DNA from: Paraburkholderia phenoliruptrix
Lineage (GTDB): Bacteria; Pseudomonadota; Gammaproteobacteria; Burkholderiales; Burkholderiaceae
Length of the DNA: 64,000 bases
Direction of reading: 5' to 3'
Assembly: GCF_902859825.1 (NCBI RefSeq)
Contig: NZ_CADIKB010000014.1
Coordinates: forward strand, 62,001-126,000
The position numbers were made by a program, and so were the translations under genes. The notes under the pieces are model-generated. The model saw only the letters and a program-made list of their open reading frames with translations, made no database searches and was not told the origin of the DNA. Numbering within the stretch: position 1 is the first letter of the stretch; the number at the start of each line of letters is the position of its first letter. Of the stretch, positions 54,553-64,000 are shown one piece after another.

Positions 54553-57237
54553 ATGTCCAAAGCACTGATCATCGCCGAAAAGCCTTCCGTCGCGAACGAC
54601 ATCGCGCGCGCTTTGGGCGGTTTTACCAAGCATGACGAATACTACGAGAGCGACGAGTACGTGCTCTCGTCGGCAGTGGGCCATCTGCTGGAAATCGCCG
54701 CGCCCGAAGAATACGAAGTGAAGCGCGGCAAGTGGAGCTTCGCCAATCTGCCCGTCATTCCGCCGCATTTCGATCTGAATCCGATCGCGAAGAGCGAGTC
54801 GCGCCTGAAGGTGCTGACCAAGCTGCTCAAGCGCAAGGATATTGACCGCCTCATCAACGCATGCGACGCGGGGCGCGAGGGCGAGCTGATTTTCCGCCTG
54901 ATCGCGCAGCACGCGAAAGCCAAACAGCCGGTGCAGCGGCTGTGGCTGCAATCCATGACGCCCGCGGCGATCCGCGACGGCTTCGCGCGTCTGCGCAGCG
55001 ACGAGGAAATGCAGCCGCTCGCCGACGCCGCGCGTTGCCGCTCGGAAGCGGACTGGCTCGTCGGCATCAACGGCACGCGCGCGATGACCGCGTTCAACAG
55101 CAAGGGCGGCGGCTTTTTCCTCACCACCGTGGGGCGCGTGCAGACGCCCACGCTGTCTATCGTCGTCGAGCGCGAGGAGAAGATTCGCCGCTTCGTGCCG
55201 CGCGACTATTGGGAAGTGAAGGCGGAGTTCGTCTGTGCGGCCGGTTTCTACGAGGGCCGCTGGTTCGACCCGAAGTTCAAGCGCGACGAGTTCGATCCTG
55301 AAAAACGCGACTCGCGTCTGTGGTCGCTGCCCGCGGCGGAAACCATCGTCGCGGCCTGCCGCGGCCAGATCGGCACGGTCACTGAAGAATCGAAGCCGTC
55401 CACGCAACTCTCGCCCGCTCTCTTCGACCTCACGAGCCTGCAGCGCGAGGCGAACGGCCGCTTTGGCTTCTCGGCGAAAAACACGCTGGGTCTCGCGCAG
55501 GCGCTCTACGAAAAGCACAAGGTGCTGACGTATCCGCGGACCGACGCGCGCGCGCTGCCCGAAGACTATATGGAGACGGTCAAGCAGACGCTCGGCATGC
55601 TCAAGGAGAGCAACAACTACCTGCCGTTTGCCAAGCAGGTGCTGGACAAGGGCTGGGTGAAACCGAACAAGCGCATCTTCGACAATTCGAAGATCAGCGA
55701 CCACTTCGCTATCATCCCGACGCTGCAAGCGCCCAAGAATCTGTCCGAGCCCGAGCAGAAGCTGTACGACCTGGTCGTGAAGCGCTTTCTGTCCGTGTTC
55801 TTCCCGGCAGCCGAGTTCCGCGTGACGACGCGTATCACCGAAGTCGTCGGTCATCACTTCAAGACCGAAGGCAAGGTGCTCGTCGAGCCGGGCTGGCTGC
55901 AAATCTACGGCCGCGAGACCGGCGGTGAAGACGCCAACCTCGTGCCGGTGCAGAAGGACGAGAAGGTCAAGACCGACAAGATCGCCGCGCAGCAGCTCGT
56001 GACGAAGCCGCCGGCACGCTATAACGAAGCCACCTTGCTCTCGGCGATGGAAGGTGCAGGCAAGCTCGTGGAAGACGACGAGCTTCGCGAAGCCATGGCT
56101 GCAAAAGGGCTCGGTACGCCGGCTACGCGCGCCGCCATCATCGAAGGGCTGTTGGGCGAGAAGTATCTGATTCGCGAAGGCCGCGATCTGATTCCGACCG
56201 CGAAGGCATTCCAGTTGATGACGCTTCTGCGCGGCCTCGGCGTGAAGGAATTGACCGCGCCCGAACTGACCGGCGAGTGGGAATACAAACTGTCGCAGAT
56301 GGAACGCGGCAATCTGCCGCGCGACGCGTTCATGCAGGAAATCGCCCGCATGACGCAGACCATCGTGAAGCGCGCGAAAGAGTACGACTCCGACACGATT
56401 CCCGGCGACTACGCGACGCTGCAAACGCCGTGTCCGAATTGCGGCGGCCAGGTGAAGGAGAATTATCGCCGCTTCGCGTGTTCGAAGTGCGAGTTCTCCA
56501 TTTCGAAGATTCCGGGCGGCCGCCAGTTCGAGATCGAGGAAGTCGAGGAACTGCTGAAGAACAAGACGATCGGACCGCTGTCGGGTTTCCGCAGCAAGAT
56601 GGGCCGGCCGTTCTCGGCGATCCTCAAGCTTTCACTCGACGACGAAATCAAGAACTACAAGCTCGAGTTCGACTTCGGTCAGGACGCGGGCGGCGAAGAC
56701 GGCGAACCGCCCGACTTCTCCGATCAGGCGCCGGTGGGCGCGTGTCCGAAGTGCAAGGGCCGCGTGTTCGAGCACGGCATGAGCTACGTCTGCGAGAACT
56801 CGGTCGCGAATCCGAAGATGTGCGACTTCCGCTCCGGCAAGGTCATCCTGCAACAGGAGATTGCCCGCGAGCAGATGGCGAAGCTGCTCGAAGAAGGACG
56901 CACCGACCTGCTGACGAACTTCAAGTCGTCGCGCACGGGTCGTAACTTCAAGGCGTTCCTCGTCAAGCAGAACGACGGCAAGATCGGCTTCGAATTCGAG
57001 AAGAAAGAGCCGTCGGCCAAGACGGCTGCGAAGACGGCGGCGGCGAAATCGGCAGTGAAATCGGCAGCAAAAGCCGGCGGCCCTGAGTTCGAATCCGATG
57101 ACGACGAAGCACCGGTCGCGGTGAAGGCCGCGCCGGCCGCGAAAAAGGCCGCTGCGAAGAAAGCACCCGCTACAAAGACGGCAGCAGCAAAGAAGGCGCC
57201 GGCCAAAAAGACGGCGGCTCGCAAGACCGGCTCGTAA
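54553..57237 (+). CDS. topB: DNA topoisomerase III with histone-H1-like tail
   Basis: 894 residues, type IA topoisomerase that decatenates DNA. The TOPRIM motifs (Ile-Ile-Ala-Glu-Lys-Pro, Asp-Ala-Gly-Arg-Glu-Gly-Glu) and the active-site Tyr327 in Leu-Thr-Tyr-Pro-Arg-Thr-Asp are clear. Two zinc-ribbon-like Cys clusters follow (Cys-Pro-Asn-Cys...Cys-Ser-Lys-Cys and Cys-Pro-Lys-Cys...). The last 75 residues are Lys/Ala-rich with repeats like Ala-Ala-Lys-Lys-Ala-Pro, as in histone H1. Its own strong promoter precedes it and a terminator follows. Confidence 0.95.
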   Translation: MSKALIIAEKPSVANDIARALGGFTKHDEYYESDEYVLSSAVGHLLEIAAPEEYEVKRGKWSFANLPVIPPHFDLNPIAKSESRLKVLTKLLKRKDIDRLINACDAGREGELIFRLIAQHAKAKQPVQRLWLQSMTPAAIRDGFARLRSDEEMQPLADAARCRSEADWLVGINGTRAMTAFNSKGGGFFLTTVGRVQTPTLSIVVEREEKIRRFVPRDYWEVKAEFVCAAGFYEGRWFDPKFKRDEFDPEKRDSRLWSLPAAETIVAACRGQIGTVTEESKPSTQLSPALFDLTSLQREANGRFGFSAKNTLGLAQALYEKHKVLTYPRTDARALPEDYMETVKQTLGMLKESNNYLPFAKQVLDKGWVKPNKRIFDNSKISDHFAIIPTLQAPKNLSEPEQKLYDLVVKRFLSVFFPAAEFRVTTRITEVVGHHFKTEGKVLVEPGWLQIYGRETGGEDANLVPVQKDEKVKTDKIAAQQLVTKPPARYNEATLLSAMEGAGKLVEDDELREAMAAKGLGTPATRAAIIEGLLGEKYLIREGRDLIPTAKAFQLMTLLRGLGVKELTAPELTGEWEYKLSQMERGNLPRDAFMQEIARMTQTIVKRAKEYDSDTIPGDYATLQTPCPNCGGQVKENYRRFACSKCEFSISKIPGGRQFEIEEVEELLKNKTIGPLSGFRSKMGRPFSAILKLSLDDEIKNYKLEFDFGQDAGGEDGEPPDFSDQAPVGACPKCKGRVFEHGMSYVCENSVANPKMCDFRSGKVILQQEIAREQMAKLLEEGRTDLLTNFKSSRTGRNFKAFLVKQNDGKIGFEFEKKEPSAKTAAKTAAAKSAVKSAAKAGGPEFESDDDEAPVAVKAAPAAKKAAAKKAPATKTAAAKKAPAKKTAARKTGS

Positions 57238-57322
57238 TCGGTTGGACATGAGCCCGGCGCGGCGAGCCTGTCATGCAGGTTCTGTGCACGCCGCGCTGTG
57301 CTGACCCGCCGCTTCTAACAAG

Positions 57323-57358
57323 AAAGCGCGATCGCCTATCAGGTGACCGCGCTTTTTT
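57323..57358. terminator. terminator downstream of topB, probably bidirectional
   Basis: AAAGCGCG and CGCGCTTT enclose an inner GCCT/AGGT pairing; TTTTTT follows on the plus strand. It also lies beyond the LysR gene end on the other strand. Confidence 0.8.
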
Positions 57359-57426
57359 CATGCATTCGGCAACGCGCCAGGTCTTGCGCGCACTGCCCTG
57401 CACGCAAGGTTGCCTTTACAGCGGCG

Positions 57427-58512
57427 TCAACGCCGCGAGCGGTTCGCCGGCTTGGCCAACGTCTTCGGCACCGGCGAGAGCTCGCTGTCCAGAAGACGCG
57501 ACAGCGGTTCTGCACCGTCGAACGCTTCGGGCGGCATGGAAGCATCCGCTGCTTCGAACGACGCCGGCGCCGCCGGATGTCCTACGCCGTCCTTGATCCA
57601 CTGCTCGCCGAGCAGGCTGTTCGGCGTCTGGCTGAAATGCTCGACCAGATGATCGATGAACGTGCGGACCTTGGCCGGCAAATGGCGCCGGCTCGGATAC
57701 GCAATGTTGATCTCGACTTGCGGCAAACGGTAGTCGCCGAGCAGGCGCACCAGCCGGCCGCGCGTCATGTCGCGTCCGATCAGATAGCTCGGCAGAATCG
57801 CGATGCCCATGCCGAGCAGCGCAAACTGACGCAGCATCTCCGTATTGTTGGCCACGATCACATTCGACGGACGCACCCGAACTTCGCCTTCGGGACCGGT
57901 AAACACGCGCTCGTCGCCCCAATACTCGGAGGGCAGACTCAGACACGGATGCTCGAGCAGATGCTCCGGACGCGTGGGCGTACCGTGCTTCTCCAGATAC
58001 GCCGGGGTCGCGCACACGGTCATGCAGCCCGTGGTCAAGCGCCGCGTGACAATGCTCGCGCTGCGCATTTGCCGCGCGATCACCACGCCGACGTCGAAAC
58101 CTTCTTCGACCAGATCGACCTGGCGGTCGACGAGCGTTACGTCAGGAATGACTTTCGGATAACGCTCGGCGTACGTTTGCAGAACGGGCGCGAGGTTATG
58201 CAGGCCGAACACAACCGGCGCGACAATGCGCAACGTGCCGACGGGTTCGTGATTGCGCGCGACCACCATCTGTTCGACGTCTTCCAGTTCGTCGAGAATC
58301 TGGCGCGCGCGTTCGAGATACACCTGACCGGATTCGGTCAGCGACAAACTGCGGGTTGTACGGTTGAGCAGTCGCGTGCCAAGACGCCCTTCGAGGTCGG
58401 CAACGTGACGGGTGGCAACTGCGTTGGAGATATCCATCGCGCTCGCAGCGCGGGCAAAACTGCCGAGATCCGCCACTTTGACGAAAACTCGCATCGACTG
58501 CAAATGATCCAT
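57427..58512 (-). CDS. LysR-family transcriptional regulator with C-terminal extension
   Basis: 361 residues. The N-terminal winged helix-turn-helix is Ser-Phe-Ala-Arg-Ala-Ala-Ser-Ala-Met-Asp-Ile-Ser-Asn-Ala-Val-Ala-Thr-Arg-His-Val, and the CrgA-like effector domain ends near residue 305. The last 55 residues are a Pro/Ala/Ser-rich tail not usual for LysR proteins. AGGAG lies 7 bases before ATG. A candidate T-N11-A operator is directly upstream. Targets are unknown; the neighbour is pckG. Confidence 0.9.
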   Translation of the reverse strand: MDHLQSMRVFVKVADLGSFARAASAMDISNAVATRHVADLEGRLGTRLLNRTTRSLSLTESGQVYLERARQILDELEDVEQMVVARNHEPVGTLRIVAPVVFGLHNLAPVLQTYAERYPKVIPDVTLVDRQVDLVEEGFDVGVVIARQMRSASIVTRRLTTGCMTVCATPAYLEKHGTPTRPEHLLEHPCLSLPSEYWGDERVFTGPEGEVRVRPSNVIVANNTEMLRQFALLGMGIAILPSYLIGRDMTRGRLVRLLGDYRLPQVEINIAYPSRRHLPAKVRTFIDHLVEHFSQTPNSLLGEQWIKDGVGHPAAPASFEAADASMPPEAFDGAEPLSRLLDSELSPVPKTLAKPANRSRR

Positions 58513-58802
58513 ATGACAACTCCTGCCGTGTTACGGCTTCCTGACAATTGGTGATAACCATTGGAAGCGAACTAGGGATTCTCCTACGACTCGCGCAATC
58601 GTGCAGAAGTTGCCCGCAAAAGCGGAAATCTCGTCAAATTTCGTGCGACTGTGCGCCCAAATGTGGGGCAAGAGTCCCGATTGTTCCGCGACACGAAACA
58701 ATTTGCTGCGGCGCAGCTTGCGGCAGGGCATGGTTCGAACAGATGCAACGTGATCGCGTGCGCGCGCTTCGGCCTCGCATCGCGTCACGACGGTTGCCGC
58801 CA
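58513..58802. other. region between the LysR gene and pckG
   Basis: About 290 bases holding the LysR operator candidate and its promoter; nothing else is supported apart from the pckG terminator at its right end. Confidence 0.4.
58548..58560. promoter_or_regulatory. candidate LysR-type operator (T-N11-A)
   Basis: TTGGTGATAACCA has the T-N11-A shape with TGGT/ACCA arms, 36 bases before the LysR start, where an autoregulatory site would be expected. Confidence 0.45.
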
Positions 58803-58827
58803 AAGCAAAAGCCGCCCGAAGGCGGCT
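58803..58827 (-). terminator. rho-independent terminator of pckG
   Basis: On the minus strand AGCCGCC-TTCG-GGCGGCT is followed by TTTTGCTTT, 28 bases after the pckG stop. Confidence 0.9.
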
Positions 58828-58854
58828 CTTGTAGCGTAGTGAGTACTCACATGC

Positions 58855-60723
<1,869 letters not shown>

Positions 60724-61098
60724 CGACTTGTCTCCGTTTGTAGGGATTGGAAAACGGTACAAGCCCGGCGACGCTGCATGCGAGAGGCATTGAACTGGTC
60801 GCGCTGGTTTTTACAAACCGGCGCGCAATTGCGCAGGTCATCACGGGCTTCAATGCAGTTTGTCCGGCAAAGCCACACGGGACGGGCGTCTGCAACCGTC
60901 TGTAAAGCGGCTTGCCTCAACACGCAACAAACTGTTAAAAACGATGTCAATCGGCCTTGCCGTAGCGCTGTCGTTCTACGCGGCAGTTTCTACGGTAAGC
61001 CATTCAGCCAGACCGGCATGTGACCTGGGTCACATGGTGGGACAGTCAGCATAACACTCCGTTCCCGCACCGCTATGGTGCGGCGCAAGATACATACC
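60724..61098. other. divergent control region pckG / D-2-hydroxyacid dehydrogenase
   Basis: About 375 bases without a gene. Contains a 12-bp palindrome GCGCAATTGCGC (60823-60834), a small GGTTT/AAACC hairpin near 60807 and the CRP-like site described separately. Confidence 0.6.
61017..61036. promoter_or_regulatory. perfect CRP/FNR-type palindrome
   Basis: CATGTGACC-TG-GGTCACATG is a perfect 20-bp inverted repeat that contains TGTGA-N6-TCACA, exactly the CRP consensus half-sites and spacing. A CATAAC/TAACAC -10-like element lies at 61050-61057, which would place the site close to the class II position for the dehydrogenase gene. Confidence 0.65.
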
Positions 61099-62112
61099 AT
61101 GAAGATTGCCATCCTCGACGACTATCAGGACGCCGTACGTAAGCTCGACTGCTTTCAATTGCTGGCGGATCATGAGGTAAAAGTTTTCAACAACACTGTC
61201 CGGGGACTGGGTCAGCTGGCGAGCCGTCTTTCCGAGGTCGACGCGCTCGTGCTGATTCGCGAACGCACTCGCGTCAGCTCGCAACTGCTCGATAAACTGC
61301 CGCGTCTGCGCATGATCAGCCAGACGGGCAAAGTGTCGAGCCATATCGATCTCGCCGCCTGTACCGAGCGCGGCATCGCCGTGCTGGAAGGCAGCGGCTC
61401 GCCCATCGCGCCGGCCGAACTTACATGGGCTCTCATCATGGCGGCGCAGCGGCGCATTCCGCAATACGTGGCGAACCTTAAGCAGGGCGCCTGGCAGCAG
61501 TCCGGGCTCAAGACCTCCGCGTTGCCGCCTAACTTTGGCTTGGGCCAGGTGCTGCGCGGCCAGACGCTCGGCATTTGGGGCTATGGCAAGATCGGGCGGC
61601 TCGTCGCCGGCTACGGCAAGGCCTTCGGCATGAATGTGCTGATCTGGGGCCGCGAGCATTCGCGTGAAGCCGCGCGTCAGGACGGCTATGGCGTAGCGGA
61701 AAGCCGCGAAGCGCTGTTCGAGCAGAGCGACGTGCTGTCGCTGCATCTTCGTCTGCACGACGACACGCGCGGCATCGTGAAGCAGGAAGACCTGATGCGC
61801 ATGAAGCCGACCGCCTTGCTCGTGAACACGAGCCGCGCCGAGCTGCTCGACGACAACGCGCTCGTCAACGCGCTGTCGCACAACCGGCCGGGCATGGTCG
61901 CCATCGACGTGTATGAAAGCGAGCCGATTCTGCAGGGCTACAGCCTGCTGCGCATGGAGAACGTGATCTGCACGCCGCATATCGGCTACGTGGAGCGCGA
62001 GAGCTATGAGCTGTACTTCAGCGCTGCGTTCAAGAACATTCTTGCTTTCGACGCCGGCGACACCGCCAGCGTGGCCAATCCGGAAGCGTTGCAGGGCGGA
62101 CGCCGGCGCTAG
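61099..62112 (+). CDS. D-2-hydroxyacid dehydrogenase family protein
   Basis: 337 residues with the NAD-binding Gly-Tyr-Gly-Lys-Ile-Gly motif (about 163-168), catalytic Arg in Asn-Thr-Ser-Arg-Ala-Glu and His in Thr-Pro-His-Ile-Gly-Tyr-Val. It resembles phosphoglycerate-dehydrogenase-like enzymes, but the usual catalytic Glu is less clear (Asp-Val-Tyr-Glu-Ser-Glu-Pro). Substrate unknown. ATG 61099 starts the conserved Met-Lys-Ile-Ala-Ile-Leu-Asp-Asp-Tyr-Gln. Confidence 0.9.
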   Translation: MKIAILDDYQDAVRKLDCFQLLADHEVKVFNNTVRGLGQLASRLSEVDALVLIRERTRVSSQLLDKLPRLRMISQTGKVSSHIDLAACTERGIAVLEGSGSPIAPAELTWALIMAAQRRIPQYVANLKQGAWQQSGLKTSALPPNFGLGQVLRGQTLGIWGYGKIGRLVAGYGKAFGMNVLIWGREHSREAARQDGYGVAESREALFEQSDVLSLHLRLHDDTRGIVKQEDLMRMKPTALLVNTSRAELLDDNALVNALSHNRPGMVAIDVYESEPILQGYSLLRMENVICTPHIGYVERESYELYFSAAFKNILAFDAGDTASVANPEALQGGRRR

Positions 62113-62169
62113 CGGGGTTGGCGCCGGCGCTCTACAAAGAGTTCTGCGCAGCGCGCCGGCGCGCTCACC

Positions 62170-63033
62170 TCAGGCGGCGAATTCCTGCAGATCCGGCATG
62201 CGCTGGAGGAAGGTCTCGCCGTCCGCGCGCCCGAGGTTGTAGGCATGCACCATCTGCGACGGACTCGTGTAGTCCCAGCTCGAAATCGGCACTTTGCGCG
62301 ACGGCTGCACATACAGCCGTTGCTGCACGCCGTGCGGGACGACGAACATCTGCGGCCGCGGATAAAGGCGCGTGACCATGACGAGCACATTGCCGGGCGC
62401 GTCCGCGTCGAGCGCGCCGACGGGGACGTTGTCGACCATGCCGCCGTCGAGCACCGGCCGGCCGTTGCGCCGCAAGACCGGCGTGAAAGGCGGCGTGCTC
62501 GACGATTGCAGGATCAGATCGGCGAGATCTTCGACAGTCGCACAATCTTGCGCGCGCACGAATTCCGGGTGAAAACCGAGCGTCTGGCCAAGCGTGGGGT
62601 GGAGCGTTTTTCGCACATATTTTTCGATGTTGTACGCGATGAGCCCTGCGGCGACCGCGCTGCGTGCGCCGAGCCAGCGCGGCAGGTGCGACACGCCGAT
62701 GCGAATTTCGGGCGCCTTCGCAAGCGACGAAAACTTCTCGCCGTAGATGTCAAGCAGCGCCTGGCGATAAATGCGGTAATGCGGAAACACCGACTGACCG
62801 CGTAGCAGATTGCCCCAATACGCGTTGCGCGAGTTGTGCCGCAGCGCGTTTTCGTAGTAGCGCATGACCCATTCGGAATCGCGCGTGTAGAGCATGCACG
62901 CGGTGGCGGCGCCCGCCGAAATGCCGGTGATGACGCGCGGACGGATGCGCAACTCCGGCTGCACGACGTCCCAGAAACCCGCCTGCCACCAGCAGCGATT
63001 GCCGCCGCCGGCGAATACGACCTGATCGAACAT
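62170..63033 (-). CDS. patatin-like phospholipase
   Basis: 287 residues. The oxyanion loop is Gly-Gly-Gly-Asn-Arg at 9-13, the nucleophile Ser39 in Gly-Ile-Ser-Ala-Gly and the catalytic Asp196 in Leu-Asp-Gly-Gly. Patatins are lipid acyl hydrolases; this one has no signal peptide. AAGGA lies before ATG 63033. The longer frame upstream is the thioesterase gene's opposite frame, not protein. Confidence 0.9.
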   Translation of the reverse strand: MFDQVVFAGGGNRCWWQAGFWDVVQPELRIRPRVITGISAGAATACMLYTRDSEWVMRYYENALRHNSRNAYWGNLLRGQSVFPHYRIYRQALLDIYGEKFSSLAKAPEIRIGVSHLPRWLGARSAVAAGLIAYNIEKYVRKTLHPTLGQTLGFHPEFVRAQDCATVEDLADLILQSSSTPPFTPVLRRNGRPVLDGGMVDNVPVGALDADAPGNVLVMVTRLYPRPQMFVVPHGVQQRLYVQPSRKVPISSWDYTSPSQMVHAYNLGRADGETFLQRMPDLQEFAA

Positions 63034-63086
63034 CCTCTTTTCCTTGACTGCTTTGTCACATGCCGCGAGGCGGCCGGTGTGCCGGG

Positions 63087-63491
63087 TTACTCGAGCAACG
63101 CGTAGGTCGTGGTGGCGTGAACGGCCATCGCGCCCGTCTCGTCGAACAGTTCCACTTCGCCGAATACGAGATTGCGGCCGAGGCGCAGCACGCGCGCCGT
63201 GACCAGCACGTCGCCCTTGCGCACCGCGCGCATGAAGCTGATGTTGAGCGACACGGTGGTCATCGGTTTGAAGCCGCCGAGCGCGGCCGAAATGGCGACG
63301 ATCATGGCGGTGTCGGCGACCGCCATGAACACCTGACCGCAGATCACGCCGCCCGAATGACGCAGGGCGCCGGCAAACGGGAGGCGCAGCGTGGCGCTTT
63401 CTGCGTCGGCCTTGACGGGAGTGAGCGCCAACCCGCGCACCCACGGCGCGAGAACGCGGTCGAGCAGTTCGAGTGTTTCTTTGTCGTCCAT
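63087..63491 (-). CDS. PaaI-type hotdog thioesterase
   Basis: 134 residues, single hotdog fold. The catalytic helix region His-Ser-Gly-Gly-Val-Ile-Cys-Gly-Gln-Val-Phe-Met-Ala-Val-Ala-Asp and the strand Thr-Val-Ser-Leu-Asn-Ile-Ser-Phe match acyl-CoA thioesterases of the PaaI group. The start Met-Asp-Asp-Lys-Glu-Thr fits the family's usual length; the open frame to 63656 is unsupported. It lies upstream of the patatin and probably shares its transcript, suggesting a joint role in lipid turnover. Confidence 0.88.
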   Translation of the reverse strand: MDDKETLELLDRVLAPWVRGLALTPVKADAESATLRLPFAGALRHSGGVICGQVFMAVADTAMIVAISAALGGFKPMTTVSLNISFMRAVRKGDVLVTARVLRLGRNLVFGEVELFDETGAMAVHATTTYALLE

Positions 63492-63649
63492 GGCGATTCC
63501 CGTCGAAAGCCGCGCGGAGCAAGAGCGGCAACTGTCCGCGACATGATACCGGGACGCCGGACGCGACGTCTTTTTGAAGACAGTCGCTTTCGTTGAGGAG
63601 TTACTCCAGCTTGAAGTGGCGTTTTTTTTAAGAAATCTGCTAAAGGGGC

Positions 63650-63678
63650 TTGGCAAGGTCGGAAAGTTACTGCATAAT
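63650..63678 (+). promoter_or_regulatory. sigma-70 promoter of tRNA-Lys
   Basis: TTGGCA (63650-63655), 17-base spacer, CATAAT (63673-63678), 12 bases before the tRNA. Confidence 0.75.
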
Positions 63679-63690
63679 TTCGCTTCTGTT

Positions 63691-63766
63691 GGGGCGTTAG
63701 CTCAGTTGGTAGAGCAGCGGACTCTTAATCCGTAGGTCGAGTGTTCGAGTCACTCACGCCCCACCA
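63691..63766 (+). tRNA. tRNA-Lys (anticodon CTT)
   Basis: 76 bases with encoded CCA. Acceptor GGGGCGT/ACGCCCC, anticodon loop CTCTTAA giving CTT, and T-arm GAGTG/CACTC around TTCGAGT are all intact. A terminator follows. Confidence 0.97.
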
Positions 63767-63776
63767 AAGAATTTGA

Positions 63777-63810
63777 AAGGTCGGTCAGCGAAAGCTGACC
63801 GGCCTTTTTT
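63777..63810 (+). terminator. rho-independent terminator of tRNA-Lys
   Basis: AAGGTCGGTCAGC and GCTGACCGGCCTT around a GAAA loop, then TTTT. Confidence 0.9.
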
Positions 63811-63907
63811 GCTTTGCACCTCCCCGCCTTCTCCAACCCCACCACACAACCCCCATCCCTCCGTTACCCATGCGTAACAAATTATTGCGAACGATTATCA
63901 TCCATGC

Positions 63908-63926
63908 AATGATACTGATTCTCATT
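63908..63926. promoter_or_regulatory. candidate Fur box
   Basis: AATGATACTGATTCTCATT matches 12 of 14 positions of the 7-1-7 Fur pattern TGATAAT-n-ATTATCA, with another ATTATCA half-site just upstream (near 63894-63901). It lies right before the start at 63934. Confidence 0.55.
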
Positions 63927-63933
63927 TGAGAGC

Positions 63934-64000
63934 ATGACGACGGGCCCACCATCCCTTGCGGCAGACTCCGGCAGTCCACCTGCCGATGCCGCCACGGCGC
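63934..64000 (+). CDS. 5' end of a possible iron-regulated gene (cut by window)
   Basis: An ATG followed by 22 open codons to the window edge (Met-Thr-Thr-Gly-Pro-Pro-Ser-Leu-Ala...). The ribosome-binding site is weak (GAGAG), and the coding stretch is too short to assign. The Fur-like box before it suggests iron control, for example a siderophore or FecI-type sigma factor gene, but that is inference. Confidence 0.35.
   Translation, partial: MTTGPPSLAADSGSPPADAATA

Noticed and set aside
63691-63766. Genomic island inserted at tRNA-Lys
   Set aside because: Within the window there is no repeat of the tRNA 3' end and no integrase; only 234 bases follow the gene, so an island beyond the edge cannot be excluded but has no support.

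Overview
The window reads as a chromosomal core segment of a betaproteobacterium of the order Burkholderiales, most likely Paraburkholderia or Burkholderia. The DNA is GC-rich with strong G/C bias at third codon positions and is densely coded. Several gene orders are typical of that group: metK/lpxL-dapF-DUF484-xerC, hslVU, argB-nucleotidase-slmA-metXW, gatCAB divergent from mreBCD-mrdAB, and def-fmt-htpX-rsmB-DUF4390-ntrYX. The genus is an inference from gene content and family resemblance; no search was run. I see no prophage, transposase, CRISPR array, rRNA operon or biosynthetic island.

Layout. 1-4.4 kb holds the end of an MFS transporter, small membrane proteins, an aldo/keto reductase and a PhyH-type dioxygenase. 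4.5-11 kb carries metK divergent from lpxL, dapF, a DUF484 gene, xerC and an RlmI-type rRNA methyltransferase. 11-15.4 kb has a COG0523 metal GTPase with a His-rich loop, a DksA that has lost three of its four zinc-finger cysteines, and hslVU behind a plausible heat-shock promoter. 15.5-19.4 kb has a RegB/RegA-type redox two-component system, a TPR protein with a glycosyltransferase-like C-terminus and a small cysteine-rich protein. 19.6-28.7 kb covers argB, a nucleotidase, slmA, metX-metW, an AmpG-like permease coupled to an M48 protease, xth and a PPK2 kinase.

28.9-39.4 kb has gatCAB (minus strand) facing away from the rod-shape and elongasome genes mreB, mreC, mreD, mrdA and rodA. 39.4-43.5 kb has a Sel1-repeat protein coupled to an HpcH/HpaI aldolase, the preQ0 genes queC-queE-queD and tRNA-Phe. 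43.6-52.1 kb is a minus-strand run: def, fmt, a LysE exporter, htpX, rsmB, DUF4390, ntrY and an ntrX lacking the AAA+ domain. 52.3-57.2 kb has dprA, a thioredoxin-like gene and topoisomerase III with a histone-H1-like tail. 57.4-64 kb has a LysR regulator, GTP-type PEP carboxykinase divergent from a D-2-hydroxyacid dehydrogenase across a CRP-like palindrome, a patatin, a hotdog thioesterase, tRNA-Lys and a Fur-box-like site at the right edge.

Together these genes serve cell-envelope growth, translation fidelity (gatCAB, fmt/def, rsmB, rlmI, que), amino-acid and SAM metabolism, and redox/nitrogen signalling. No clearly undescribed multi-gene system is visible. The best leads are the cysteine-depleted DksA next to a metal GTPase, the AAA-less NtrX, the long alanine-rich tail of PBP2, the AmpG-M48 coupling, and several specific regulatory palindromes and hairpins.
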